Source: Ahaetulla prasina (Eukaryota > Chordata > Lepidosauria > Squamata > Colubridae). Taken from it: 64,000 bases of DNA. Of the stretch, positions 43,801 to 58,800 are shown one piece after another. Each line of letters opens with the position of its first letter. The first letter of the stretch is position 1. Where the stretch lies: positions 106,418,554 through 106,482,553 of the forward strand of contig NC_080539.1 in NCBI RefSeq assembly GCF_028640845.1, in the 5' to 3' direction. Below the pieces are notes generated by a model, which saw only the letters and a program-made list of their open reading frames with translations, did not search any database and had not been told where the DNA came from. Both the position numbers and the translations under genes were made by a program.

Positions 43801-46800
43801 TAGTCTGTTTCTAATCTAACTTTATTTTTAGTAAAGTTTGATGACAGTGTTTGCAATACCATAGTGAAGGTTGTGTCAGTGTTTTCATTTTGAAAAAAAA
43901 AAACTTTTATTTCATGGATTGTGCTTGACCATAACATTTGCTTGAAAATAAAACATGGGTTACAGTAAATAAATGAATCCCCATTTCCACAGATTTTGAA
44001 GCATTTCCACATGTTACTTTGCAAAGCCTTCCACATTATAGCTGAACATAAAATACTTTGACCATAATAAAGAATCTGAGTTATAGAGTATTGATTGTGG
44101 CAGATGGAGCTTTTTGGAAAACAACAATGTCTTTTCCAAAAAATGGCACATAGAAAGTCCTACTTCCATATAAAACGTTCTTTCCTTTATCATGGCTACA
44201 TAACTGCCCAATTCAGTGAACTCCCTGTGCACTTCCAAATTACACTGCATTTTAAATCCCTTCTGTGTGTAGAGGTTTCATTGTATGACAACTTATCAAA
44301 TTTTGTACTGTGGCAATTGTGTTCATTTTTCAATTCCCTTTTGATAAGGGGACATGCAGTGTTGCTTGATGGCTAAACCCATAGATTTTAAGAGTCCAGG
44401 GCATTCTCCATACAAATGAGGAAGTCCTTAGAGATATGTCAGTCAATCTATTGTTTTCTGAAGGTGTCCCTCTTCAGAAAGGAAGAATTTTTAAAAGAAA
44501 ATCACAAAATGCTTTACAAAAATTAGTATAGCAATACAATTACAATTCAGGAGCCGCAGTGGCACAGTGGTTAGAATGCAATACTACAGGCTACTTCTTC
44601 TGACTGCCAGCTGACTGCAATTTGGCAGCTCAAATCTCACCAGGCTCAAGGTTGACTCAGCCATCCATCTTTCCGAGGTGGGTAAAATGAGGACCCAGAT
44701 TGTTGGGGGCAATATGCTGACTCTAAAACTGCTTAAAGAGGGCTGAAAACCCTCTTACTATATACCACTGTGAAGTGGTATATAAGTCTAAATGCTATTG
44801 CTATTCTCCCCTTTGCATTACCTGAATAGGAAACTGATGTTGGGTCTTTTGGTATTTATAAATGCTATTATTCTATATGCTTTTTAGGAGATTTGCATCC
44901 CATAAAGCATATATGCATAACATACAAACTCATTACATAAAATAGTAATTGATCTATTGGAGTTCCCAGAGTAGAGTTCCTCATACTACTTTTAACATGT
45001 TACCTATTTTGTTCAGTGTCTATGGAGCTTCTTAATCATGGTTGTCCCAAAGGTGCTTTTCAAAAAGCAATTGGACTTTCTTGGTGAGGTTTTTTTTTCC
45101 TCTTGAAGACATTTCACTTCTCATCTAAGAAACTTCTTGGGTGAGAAGCGAAATGTCTTCAAAGAAAAACACCCCAAGAAAATCCAGTTGTTTCTCAAAA
45201 AGCATTTTTGGAACTAACTTTGTCAGCTTTTCTTAAGCTGTATTCTTGCATTTTAATTTTATCTCTGTTAAAGAGCTTCCTACAGGAAGGGTTTTCTGAT
45301 ATGATCAAAAATAAACATTACCATAAAGATCCCAATATTTGAAGCGTTATTCTTTCCCTTTCCTTCTCACCTTGTTCAAACCAGATTAAGTGCTTAAAGA
45401 GACACAACTTTCTTCCTTGAAAAGAAAGCAAGCTCTGTGTGGAAAAACATTGAGCTCCAAATGTTTTAATGAGATACTGTCTGTAATTCCTTTCTGCGAT
45501 GTTTACAGACTTCTCCCTATTGCCTCCCTGAGGTCTTCTTTCAACTTTACAGTAAACAAATGCTTTTGAATTAAGAATGAAGATTTTGTGAGTCAAACTC
45601 TTCAAAATTCCATGATACTAGTTTGAGAAATGAAATTTAAAAGTTATGGCCTAATGCCTGCTGACTTATGAAACACAGCCTCGTCATTTAATCTCAATTT
45701 TCTGAGAGCAAACAGTTATCGTCAAGCAACAAAACCTGGAATTAATGGTTCTTTTTTGATGGAAATGCTGACAAACTCTGAGTTGTAGGTGTGCTGCCAT
45801 AATAACAACAGTCTGTGAATTTCTTGTTCATTTGTCAGTGGAAAGCATGGAAGGATCGTGTGTGACATTTCTTGATGGGAATACAGAGACGATGCTGAAA
45901 ATTCCATCAGCTGGCTAATATTCAAATTGTGCAAACCAGTGGTTGAGAGACAACCTGCTGGGAAATGGGGGTATATTGAGATCTCTGTGGTTCTTTAGAC
46001 TTAGAAAGGCATCAGAATTGCATTCATTTGATATTGCACATTGATAACAGATCGTTGTTGAAATACACAAAAATAGGAGCCTGCCTGCTCATACCACTCC
46101 ATGTGACAAATGTGGTTTCCCCCTGCAGATAAAGATCCAGTGATACAAAGTTAAATGTGGGTATGGCCCACCCATGTAATCTGTCTTCCCTGATGTACTT
46201 GGAAATAGATTCTGTGGGTAAAATGGGCAGTGTAAACATTATTGCAAAAGGATTGTTGGTTATTTGTTTCATATAATTATTCCAAGGCAAATAATTTCTT
46301 TTTCTGGCATTCTATTTCTGGCATGCATTCCAATAATAATTCTGTCCTTTTATTTTATTTTTTATTTCCAAGAATAATCCCTTTATTGAGGGATTAGAAA
46401 AGCACAAAGGACTTCTCCAATGTTTGTTTCTGTAATTAAATCACCAAAGTGGCTGAATAAGGCAATTACGTTCATAACACCTCTCTTAAGAAGATGGAAC
46501 ATTGACTTTTAAGGAACAGGCTATTTGAAAACTTTCCTCTGTTTTTTTCTTCTTCAAAGTTATTTCTGTATATTTCTAGTCCAAACAATAGCCCCAGATC
46601 TTATTCCATTTCAATTATAATTATTGTGATCGTCATCATTTGTATACTGTCCAGAGCACTATTCAAAAGTAATAGCCAAATTAAGGAATGTTTTGGCTAT
46701 GCTGACCTGTACAGGAACACCCATTTTGGCCTGTGCTAAGTCTTTCTAATCTGCACATTAAAAATTAGATCTGCCTCAGCATAGGTCTCTTTAAGTATTT

Positions 46801-49800
46801 CTCTACAGGGTAGCCCAAAGTGCCTGTATTGCATAGTTGTTCTGCATCTACCACTACTGAAGCTTGTTGTACAAGCTTGTTGTGCACAATAATTCCCTCT
46901 TCTCTGAGTGGCACAGGCAGATTGCGTTGTTTTCAAAAGACCATTTCTTTGTGGTCAGTTCAATTTAAAACCGGCAATTTCATTTCTTCTTATTTTTTCC
47001 AATGGTTACTAAAATTATTATTGTTTTTAAAAAATCTAAAATGAATAGAAACTGGACTTTCAATTATTCTTTATTGAGTTTCAGATATCAAACCTTATTT
47101 TTGTTATTCTTTTAAGAATGTTAACTGGCTATCATCACAGAGGATTTTTTTAAATTACCTGCTGAAATTGATTTGAAGTAAAATGAATTTTACAAATCGG
47201 CTGAAGAGGTGCATGATCTCTATGTCCCAGGGTGGATAAAAATTGATGGATTTAAAAAAAAAAAAAAAAAATTGGATTTTTTTATTTAAATAGGATTGTT
47301 TTGAATTTTATCAAATTTATTTTAATAAAATGCTTTTGCAGTAAAAAAAATCTATCTAAAGATAGTTTTCTGTTTAAGATACATTAATAATTTAGTTTAT
47401 TCAGCATGAAATAAAGCTTAGGTATGTAGCATGAGGCTGTATTTTCTGCAATATTTACATTTTTTGTAAACTCATTCAATAAATCCAAGCTCTGCAAGCT
47501 AAATAGGAAACCTTCATTTTGTTTGCAAATAATAATATTAAAGATTCTAACTACCAGCAAGAATGAGTCCTTACATTTAAAGAGCACCTATCATTTCAGA
47601 TCCATCATAGCAGCGCCTGTTAGCGGGCATCCACTCACCTACTGCCCACCATGTCCTTCATCTTGTCACATCACCATTAAAGTGAATGGGACTGTCGGTG
47701 AGTCAGCAGCGGGTCAGAGGAGGAGCCACTGGGACAGAGATGACAGTTGCTCTTTAAAAATTATGATTTAAATTGAGTTGATTTAAATCAAGCCTTTTTA
47801 CTAGTGATTTAAATTATGATTTAAATCGACTCGATTTAAATCAAATCCAACCTGCTATGTCCACAGGTTGGTACATTTCAGAGTGTTCTTAGAACTAATA
47901 TAGCCACTAAGGTTCCTCCATATAGTGATGCTTGTCCCCACTGAGCCAGTTTTCACGTAAAATGTGAATGAATAATGAAAAAATGATTTATGCAGCTTTC
48001 AAAAGGAAGAGATTCAAACTACAGGAATGTGAGTCCATATTCTGTACCTTGTACATGAGAATGGGGATCTTGAATTCTAAGGTTTACAAGTAGCTTAATT
48101 GTCAAACAGTTTAATATAGTTACATTTTTTTCAGAACTATATACTGAAAAATGTTGACTCTGCCAGTGACAGTTGAAATCAGAAAGTAAGATAGCAATTG
48201 AATAAGTAAAAATGATAAGAAAGGGAAGCTTCTCTTAAAAGAGTTGAGCTATTTTATTGTAGTGGCTGCCCAAGAAAGTCAAGTTAATCCTGTAACCATA
48301 GATGCTGCAGTATGTTCTTATGTAAGCCTTCATAATTTCTGAATGGATTGGCACACTTGTTTATGAATTAATTTAGAGAAGAATTTTATCATCAGCCATC
48401 ATTACACAACATATAATCTGACACTTCTGCAGGTAGCAACACATAGCTTACTTGGGTTTGAAAACTAAAAATTGGGCCTGGTATAATACTAGGAAGGGAG
48501 AGTAATGGGGAATACCAGGACTGTATGGTGGACTTAGAACTTGACAGACTTCCAGAAGAAGGCAAGGGCAGGCCACTCCCATACAATTGCCAAGAAAATA
48601 GCATGGATATGTGCTGAAAATTAAACTGGGTCACTTCATAGTTTGGCACCTTCAGTACAGAAAGAAATACATTGACAAGTACTACTGACTTTTGGAAGAA
48701 AATAGGAGGTTGAAGTTGAAAAACATGAAATTGAGCAGTATCTCAGTGATCTTGTCTGTACCTTCTGTCAGGGTGAGAATCCGATGTTGTCCTCTTAACC
48801 AGGGGTCTCCAACCTTGGCAACTTTAAGCCTGGAGGACTTCAACTCCCAGAATGCCCCAGCCACCTTTGCTGGCTGGGGAATTCTGGGAATTGAAGTCCG
48901 CCAGGCTTAAAGTTGCCAAGGTTGGAGACCCCTACTCTTAACAATTTGACTTCGATCTTCCCTTGTGTCAAAGCACTGAGAGTAATACATAGTTTACAAG
49001 AGCAAAACTCAGCAAAAGCTAAGACCGCAGTAGGGGTTGTTTTTTTTTTTTTTTTTTGTTAAGCCTCTTTTTCCCATAGAACTACTGAGAACAACTGATA
49101 TATCTGCTGCTTTGTGGCTTCCATTTCCTGGTCAAGTTAAGAGTATGGTGGAAGCCAAGAATTGGCTTTTCTATTTTTTTCCAAACTTTAAAAAAAAATA
49201 ATCATGAATTTTATTTTAATGATATATCCTGCCTTGATAATTACCACCACAATGCTGTATTTCTCCATATCAAATTATAGTGAATTTCAAGCCCTGAACA
49301 CAGTAGTTTTTGCATGCTGAATCATTGAATAGTTTGTAGTATTGTCTGTTGCATTCTGCTCTGCTTCATAATTAGCTGCATTTGGGAAAAAAAGTATTCT
49401 CAACTGGTGTTGATATTGCCCTTTGTAAAATTGTAATGTGGTTGAGTTGTGATGATGGCATTGTGATTTTGAAAGAGAGTCAGAAGCAACTAATGCTTTC
49501 TTCTTCTTCTTTTTTTTTAATCAGAATTCTTCTGTTTTTAAGCATGTTTCAAGAAAGCTCAGCTAGAATTGTAACTTAGGGCAGTTTTGAGCTGGCAAAG
49601 AGCATGTGGAAGAGAGAGTGCTGTTCTCCGATTTTGTCCAAAATTTTGCCATTTTTGTATTGTATGGTTAATTGGAAAGCATAATCCCTTTTTCATGGCA
49701 AAAAGTGACCCCCTCTGATCTAGGTTTCACAAGGTTTTTCTATTTTCTTTTTCTTTTTTAATTCAGAGGTGTATTGTAGGCTATCTGTTAGTCAAAGGAA

Positions 49801-52800
49801 AATTCATGAAAAGGAGGGCTAAAATATATTGACTTAAATCATATTTGGATACCGTGGCAAATTTTTTTCAAAAAAGAAAACAACCCCCAAATCCCCCCCT
49901 TTTTTTGCCTCTAGAAAGGGACGCAGCATTTTCACGATTAGATTCCAAACAGCTCCGTATCTTTTCTGTATTGTCTCTTTAAAATAATATATTTTTCTTC
50001 ATGCTAAAGCTGTGTTATGTTACAGGTCCATAATGTAAAACCAATATTCTTTGAGGTTTGTTTTTTTTTTAAAAAAAAATATCTCAGAAATAGTTCAGGT
50101 TAGTTTTATAGCAATGTTAGGGGGAACATGAATCCACACAATTACTTACTTCTAAAAATCACAGTCTTACTGTATCTTATAAAGTTCCAGTCTGGAGTGT
50201 CCAAGTACAAAGTTTAATCTAATTTGCCATGTGTCATTTAGACATGAGATGATTACAAAACTGTAAATTATACGAGGGATAATCAAAACCCAATTCAGAG
50301 TTCAAAATACAGAGAAGTATTGTTAAAATGCAAAGTGTTAGGTATAGACTATAGTTAAGGATCAGGCCAAGATTCAAATGAATGAGTGGGTAGGTGGATG
50401 GATGGATGATAGATGGATGGATCGATGATAGATAGACAGACAGTCAGACAGACAGACAGACAGACAGAACAATACAAGGCAAGGCTGCAAGAAGCGTTGT
50501 TCCACCACTGGATATTTCAGTGGAATGCTTCTTACATAATGCTCAAGTCTCTTCCCAAAGCCAGTAAGGGGAGTAACATGAAGAGTTAGAAAGCAGAATT
50601 GAATGAGTGCAGTGACTACATTTACATGCCAAGCCATGTGGAGTTTTATGAAGAGGAAATGAACAGCAAGAAACCTGAGGCTCATTCTCTCCTTTTTATG
50701 TCCTCTATACAGCTGGGAAAAGTTTAAAACTTCTCCACTGGTTTGCTGGTACCCAGCAGTAAAACAGATCTAGTACTGTTTTAAACTGGAGCATTGGCTG
50801 TTTTCAGCAACCGATTTCTCAAATCACTTTTGGATGTTTTGAAATAAATTATGCAAATCACAGTTATTTGGGCAATGTGACAGGTTCCAGTTAAATAAAA
50901 GCAGAGGCTTCCAGTTTATTTATGGCATTACTGAAGGAGTTCAAAGTGCAACTTTGAGATTACTAAGGCTTATTCCTGCCTTTTCATTTATCTCCTGCAT
51001 CTGGCTTAGCAGGATCCATGAATACAATCAATTTGTCTATGGGTAACATCAAACCACATACATACTAATATGTAGATATAAGCACCTTGTCTTTTTTCCT
51101 TTAACCCAGGGGTGTCAAACTCAATTTCATTGAGGGCCGCATCAGGGTTGTGTATGACCCCGGGCCAGGGTGGGTGTAGCTGTGGTGGGCATGACCAGCG
51201 ATGTCTCTCGTGTTGGGGGCACCTGTGGTGGCCCAAGTGCTCTGCCAGCAAAAACGGGCTTCCAGGCTCCATGTTTGGCTGCTATGGCCTCCTGCAATTC
51301 TCTGCCAGAGGTTCTCTGCATGAGGTCCTTCCGATTTTGCTGGCAGAGGCACTACCTGACAGTCTTGCTGTTTCCAGGGCAACCCTGCGGGCCAGATCTA
51401 AGCACCCCGCAGGCTGGATCTGGTCCTCAGGCCTTGAGTTTGACACCCCTGCTCTACCCTTTCTATTTAAATTACTGAGTTGTGGCAAATTAAGTCTGAA
51501 TAAGAAAGAGGTTATATGTTTGACATCTCTCCCAGTTTTTGTAAATTAACTTCAAATCATACTTAATTAGTTATAAATAAAATAAAAAATGCACAGGGTG
51601 AAAAAGAAAGAATAGAAAAGCGCAATATGTATGGTAAAGGAAGTTTGTTTTTACTTATATTACATGAGTTTTTCAATTATTAGGAATAGGCGAGTCAAAA
51701 CAAATCAATTACAGCATTGTTCCAAAGTATCATATTCCTAGATTTATTAATCAAAAATGTGTCATGGAACTATATTCTCAAGAACAGTCTTTTCAGTCAA
51801 TTCCATAGAGAAGTGGCTTGGTAAATTGACATAATAAACAGAGTATGATTTAAAGTGACCTGTAACATCAGACAGTTTTAATGCATTGGTTTACCTTGTA
51901 AATGTTTTATGTCATGCTTCCCAATTTACTAAAGTAAAGTGTGAAAATGATAAATGCTAGTTTTTGGAATGTTGTATCTGATTTCTACTTTGCAGCACAA
52001 ACAGCGATGCCCTGTGCTGGAGGACCAGTTGGTCGATTTGGTGGTATATGCCATGGAGCGCTCAGAGACGGAGGAGAAATTTGATGATGGCGGAACCAGC
52101 CAGTTGCTATGGCAGCATCTCTCCAGTCAGCTTATCTTCTTCGTACTTTTTCAGTTCGCAAGCTTTCCTCACATGGTCCTGTCTCTGCATCAGAAGGTAG
52201 GTTTTCAGTAGCGAGATCAAATGGATGACTCAAGCTTTTAATTGATACATTATATTTTAATTGATATATTGACCATCAATTGTGTTGTAAATGTTGTACC
52301 TTGATGAACATATCTTTTCTTTTATGTACACTGAGAGCATATGCACCAAGACAAATTCCTTGTGTGTCCAATCACACTTGGCCAATAAAAATTCTATTCT
52401 ATTCTATTCTAAAAACTCTCACACATATACACATTATTGTATCTCATTGACCCTTCAGTTTTGGCACCAGTTAGTTTGGTAAGTGAGTAGCTAGAGATCT
52501 CCTTGCATATGACATTACATGCAAGCATTGGCAAAACAATATCCCAACAATGGTTGTTTTAACAGTAAAGATTAACATCAGGTATTCATAGCAGGACAGA
52601 GCTGGCCAATAATGGAAAAAATACACAGGAAGTGTGTGGTATATTAGTAACAGAAACCATCTGGTTATTCAGACTGAATGACGTGGAACACAAAAACTGC
52701 TTCACTTTCCTTCTATGACATGATATTGTTTTTCAAAAGTTACCCTTCCTGTTTTAATAGACAAGCACCAGGGCTATCGAACGCCTGTGAGGAAAAAACT

Positions 52801-55800
52801 GCCCAAAGCATAGAAAACATATTTCAAGCCACTTTATTTTTCAGGCCTGTTTCAGAAGCTGTTCTTGACTGTCTGCATATGTGTACACTTTGCACAGCCC
52901 TAGAGATTCTATCTGATAGCAATAGGGTTTAGACTTACATACCGCTTCACAGTGCTTTTACAGCCCTCTCTGAGCAGTTTATAGAGTCAGCATATTGTGT
53001 GTCCCCCCCCCAAACAATCCGGCTCCTCATTTTACCAACCTCGGAAAGATGGAAGACTGAGTCAACCTTGAACTGGTGAGATTTGAACTGCCGAACTGCA
53101 GCTAGCAGTCAGCTGAAGTAGCCTGCAGTGCTGCACTCTAACCACTGCGCCACCTCGGCTCATATAGCAATAGATGTCTCTCTTTTAATATATCTGATTT
53201 TTGAAATTAGCTGGGATTTTTACAGGAAGCAGATACCTTGGAGAATTTTTGATGCTTTTGCCTGAGTATAGAGTGTTGATTCCCCCCCACCAGTTTTTAA
53301 TATTGAGTATAGTAGTATAGCCTTTATTGCAGGGGTGAAATGCTCCCGGTTCGCACCGGCTCCCCGGATTAGGTAGCGATGGCAGCTGCTGGTTCGGAGG
53401 ACCGGTAGCAAAAATCCCTGCCGCCCCCCCCCCCGGCCTCTGCTGAACCACACCATCAGCAGAAGTTTTTTTTTTTTACTTTTAAAAGTTTTTCTTCAGC
53501 CGAAAAACCCTCTGATGATCGCAGGGCTGAGCAGAGATCAAAACCCTTTAAAAGTTTTTTTTAAAAAACCCTCTTCAGCCGAAGAGGGGGGAAAAAAAGA
53601 AAAAAAACCCAGGATTTAAAAGCCTCCTCTGGCGATCCCAGAGGAGTTTCCTGATCTTCACAGGCTTTTAAGCTCATTTTTTAACAGCCCCCACTTACAA
53701 GAGCCCCCACCCATGCCCAGCCAATTCCCCCTCCTCACCTATAATTACTGCTCCTTTCTGGCTGCAACTGCATGCTTTCTTCAGCTACTGAAGGGGAAAA
53801 AAAGCTTGCTTTGACTTCCTGCTTTGCTGGCTGAGGAACTCTGGAATTTGAAGTCCACAATAAAAGAAAATAATAAAATAAAATATTTGTGCAGCTTTCT
53901 GAGATTTGGTGTGTTTCTGTAGTGTTTCACTCTAACTACACAAACACACAAAATCTCAGAAGGCTGTATGTGGCATTTTGTGTGTGTTTGTGTGTGCGAG
54001 TTGTGTGTGTGTAAAGTGTGAAAATTGGTTTTTGAGCTTTTTGTGGCTGTGTGAAGTGCAGCTGCTTTTACATTGTGTGTGTCAGTTGTGTTGTGTTGTG
54101 TGTGTGTAAAGTGTGACAGTTGGTTTTTGATACCTCTTATTGTTTTTTATACTTTGTTTATTATTTTTATTATTTATTGTTATTGGCCACGCCCACCCAG
54201 TCATCTGACCACCAAGCCACGCCCACCAATTAAGCCACGCCCACAGAACCGGTAGGAAAAATTTTTAGATTTCACCCCTGCTTTATTGTCATAGTACTTC
54301 ATATATACAACGAAATTGGTTACCTAGAATCAGAACAGTTGGTGTTTACCTCAGTGTTGGCAAATAACTTGTGGGGAAAAGCATCTTTGCAGGTGTCTAA
54401 ATGTATCATTTTTAGAATCTTGTGAGAGCTTACTTAGGCGTGTGTATTTGGTATTCATGGAATTTGTTTGTCTTTCTTACAGTTGGCAGGACGAGGCCTG
54501 ATCAAAGGCCGAGACCATTTGATGTGGGTATTATTACAGTTCATCTCGGGAAGCATTCAGAAAAATGCGTTAGGCGACTTTCTTCCTGTAATGAAGCTTT
54601 TTGACCTCCTCTATCCTGAGAAGGAAGTAAGTCACCATTTAAAATATTTTACTAATATTACTTATGGTTCACTTTTAACTGATAGCCAAGGGATAAAACC
54701 AGTCCTTTTCTCACAGGGGATTATTTGGCAAAAAGGGAGTCTGAATATTCCTGGACATTGGGCACTGTTGGTCTAAAATCTCATCTCTTGAGGTTTTTAT
54801 CTTATATTTCATTGTAGGTAACATCAGGGGTGAAATGTAAAATTTGTTACTACCGTTTCTGTGGGCGTGGCTTGGTGGGGAGTTTAATGTGACTGGGTGG
54901 GCGTGGCCAACTTTTTTTTTTTACTTTTAAAAGCATTTTTTCTACAATCTCTTCGGCCAAAGAGGTTATAGAAAAAATGCTTTTAACAGGCTCCTGTGAT
55001 GATCCCAGCTGAGTTGCCTGATCATCAGAGGCTTTTCTTTTCTTTTAAAAGCATTTTTTTTTGCCTTTAAAAGAAAAAAAGGCTTCTGACGATCAGGCAA
55101 CTCAGCTGGGATCGTCAGAGGAGCCTTTTAAAAGCATTTTTTCTACAATCTCTTCAGCCGAAGAGGTTCTAAAAAAATGCTTTTAAAAGCCTCTGAGGAT
55201 CCCAGATGAGCCGCACAATCATCAGAGGCTTTTTTTTTTTACTTTTAAAAGCATTTTTTTTGCCGATGAAAAAATGCTTTTAAAAGTAAAAAAAATATCT
55301 GATGATCGTTCAGCTCAGCTGGGCATGGGGGGTGGGGGCAGGGATTTTTGCCACCGGTTCTCTAAACCACCCGCCACCATCGCTACCGGATCAGGTGATC
55401 CGGTCCAAACCGGGAGCCTTTTATCCCTGGGTAATATCCATATAACATCACGGGCAGTTCATTTGAGACTTGGATGCCACTGTCCCCTATAGGAAGAAGG
55501 TATAACTCCGTATCTTCCTGTACAGCTTTCTGTATCTATATTTAAAAGTTGTATTGGATAGGGTAACATTTTATTGAAAACACAAGTTTAGCATCTGGGA
55601 AAGTTTATAAATCCAGGCTTAGTTCTAGATAATTTGGTTTTCTATTGGCTTTTACCAGCTATGCATCTTTTGTAACCCCACTAAAGATATTATTGTGATA
55701 TTTGTTTCGTATAATGCCCTTTTTACAACCCTAAATAATGTATATATAATGATATATAATATTGACATGACAAACTTTTTCAAAGATAGCCATGTGTAAT

Positions 55801-58800
55801 GGGCTGTTTTTAAAAATGATTTACGACTTCAGATGTGATAGGTCCATACCCAAAAATGCCCATTATGGCAATTTTATGGTTAGATTGTTGCCCCATGCAG
55901 GAAATGAAGGAATAGAACGCTTTTCAAAATCTCTGACTGGTTAATCAAATTTACAAGATAGAGTTCCTATTTCTGGGTGTGCTTCTTGCCTGACTGCCTA
56001 GCAAGGCTAACAACGTAGTGCGGAGGTCTGTTCCAAAGAATAAAAGCTAGATTGGAAGAAGACTCTCAAAGATAAAGTAGACAATCTGACATTTGGCAGA
56101 ATTAAGCAACCCTGATTGCATGGCCAAGTTGAAAAAAAGAGAGAGAAAACATGAAGGTGAGTATTAGCAGATTTAATTGGTAACATATTTTAAGAAATAG
56201 TTACCTCAACAGATACCTATGGTAAGTTTCTGAAAATGTAGTTACTCTGTTTCTAAATCTTGATTTGTCATATCTATTTGCTGAATAATAATGGAATATA
56301 ATTTAACATTATGTTCCTTTTTTCCTTAGTGCATTCCTGTGCCTGATATCAACAAACCGCAGTCAACCCATGCTTTTGCAATGACCTGTATCTGGATACA
56401 TCTGAACAGAAAGGCTCATAGTGACAATTCTAAACTACAGATTCCAATTCCTCATTCTCTCAAGCTCCATCACGAGTAATTATGTTTTGTAAATAATGAT
56501 CATTCTTTTCCATAATGATCATCCTGGAATCTCTGAAAAGAGGATGAACAGTGATATCCACCAAAAGAAATATATATTTTAACTTTTACGTTAAATGTAT
56601 ACCAAATCCTGTAATTACAGAGCATCAAAAATGCATGCTTAAAAACAGGAAACAAAAATCCTGAATTTGAAAAAAAACCCAAAACATTATCACCTGATAG
56701 CATTTTAAACCAGCACTGCAATAAAATTCCAGGATGACAAAACAGTCTTGAGAGTTAAAAGACCAATAAAATAGAACAATTCAAGGAAATAACCATCCTT
56801 GAGATGCAGTTTAAAGGAAATTCAGGAATGAAGCTTATCTAACTTCCTAGTAGCTGTCAACTCCCAGTAGTAGTTTGTCAAGATTTTAGTTTCATTTTTT
56901 TTAATCTTAGAAAAAAAAGTAAAATAAATGTATTCAGCCTAGCGAAAGTTTGATATGCCCGTTTTACTTATTGGCAAGGCAGAGACATTGGAAAATTTTG
57001 GCAGCTCAATTTACAGTTGTTCTATTGGGGCTACCTGAGATTTATGAGTTGTTCCTTTATTTGCCTAAAGAGCAATTATGTAGAATTAGGCCATGTGATA
57101 GGAAGAGGTGACTTGAGTAGGTGTTGCACTAATTTATCTACGATTCACTCCAAGTAGTGTCTATCTTATTCTGCAGAAAAAGCTGATGTCCCCATGACTC
57201 TTAACATACTATTATCACATATATATTTTTGATGACTAGAGTATATCAGTTCTTTTGTACAGGTTTCTCCCATTCATTTAAGTATCTTTGGGTGCCCAGG
57301 TTCTTGCAACAGAGTCTGAGGAATAAAAGTCTTCACATGAATGACTACAAGATTGCTTTGCTATGCAATGCTTATTCCACAAATTCAGAATGCTTTACAT
57401 TACCCATGGGTGTTCTGGTGGAAACTATTTATGGGAATGGCAACATGAGAATACCTCTCCCAGGAACCAACTGCATGGCCTCGGGATCAATCACACCACT
57501 GCCAATGAACCTCTTGGACTCCCTCACAGTTCATGCCAAAATGAGGTAAAATATAAACAGTAACAACAGTAGATGCATTTGCCTGACATGTCAAAGTACT
57601 CTGGGTGTTTATTTTTTCAAATGATTATATTGAAATATCTTATAAAGGCCATAGACTCTCCGTGACTTTAACTGGAATGGGTAGTTAGCATGAATGTGTG
57701 GACTCTCCTTAACCCTGGCCTTGTCAGCTAGTTTATTCTGTGGGCACGGGAGCCGGTCCTCCAGTTCAGCTCTTCCGTGCATGCACAGGGGGCGGGACAT
57801 GTGTGTGGGGGCCATGCGTGCATAAGGCGCGGGCATATGCAGGGGGCACGTGTGCATGGGCGGGGCCGTGTGCATGCAGGGGGCCATACACGGGGGCAGG
57901 GTACATGCAGGGGGCATTTGAGGAGTTTGGCCACACATGCTTTGGTTCCGGAAAACGTTAGCCATCACTAATATAGGCCTTAACTACAGTTTGAAACCCA
58001 ACAAATAACTATGATTTTGAATTCTGGTTAGTACCAATCAAAATTGGTGGATTCTCTGTATTGTGACATGCTGAATTACAGTGGAGTTGCCAATCATGGC
58101 TGAGCAGTCATTGGAATGCTGAGAAAGTGATGTGTTACGTAAACCTGACTTTTTCCTGAATCCTAGAGTCCTAATTTTTAGAATTCGTTATGGAAAATAA
58201 TACCTTCTTCTTTTTTCCAGCCTTATTCATAGCATAGCCACCAGGGTAATAAAACTGGCCCATGCAAAGTCTAGCTTGGCCTTAGCTCCAGCTCTTGTGG
58301 AAACATACAGTCGTCTGCTGGTTTACATGGAAATAGAATCTTTGGGCATCAAAGGTTTTATCAGTAAGAAAACTTCACTAATTAATATTCTTTTGGACTG
58401 CTAATTTTTAATGATATAAATTCCAAACTGAATTGCTTAGAATTATCAGCAGTTGTATGGTCGGTAGGATGTCCTTGAGAGACAGAAGGAGGAGGAGCCA
58501 CAACAGTCAGATAAGAGACAGCTTAGTCTATAGAAGGAATGGAGGCATGGTAAACATCTCAAAAAGGACCCTCCCTAGTTTCTTGGACTAAAAAAAGCAA
58601 GGGGGCGAGGGAGAGATGTATTTTCAGAGTTCAAGACTGATGTCAATCCTTCAAGCTAATCCAGACAAGAAGATGAATAAGGTTACAATAACAGGATCCT
58701 GCAAGAATTGTTTCACCTAACTGCTTCTTTGCACATTATAATATCAAAGAAACCATTCCTTAACTCTATGCAATAATCTAAAGAATATGAGGTACCGTAT

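Noticed and set aside
46736..47044. Overlapping frames in MED23 intron 11
   Set aside because: No splice-site support or family resemblance.
51112..51549. A 145-codon frame and antisense partners
   Set aside because: They fall within a GC-rich hAT MITE.
57609..57971. Cys/Pro/His-rich frames on both strands
   Set aside because: Artefact of the GC-rich minisatellite.
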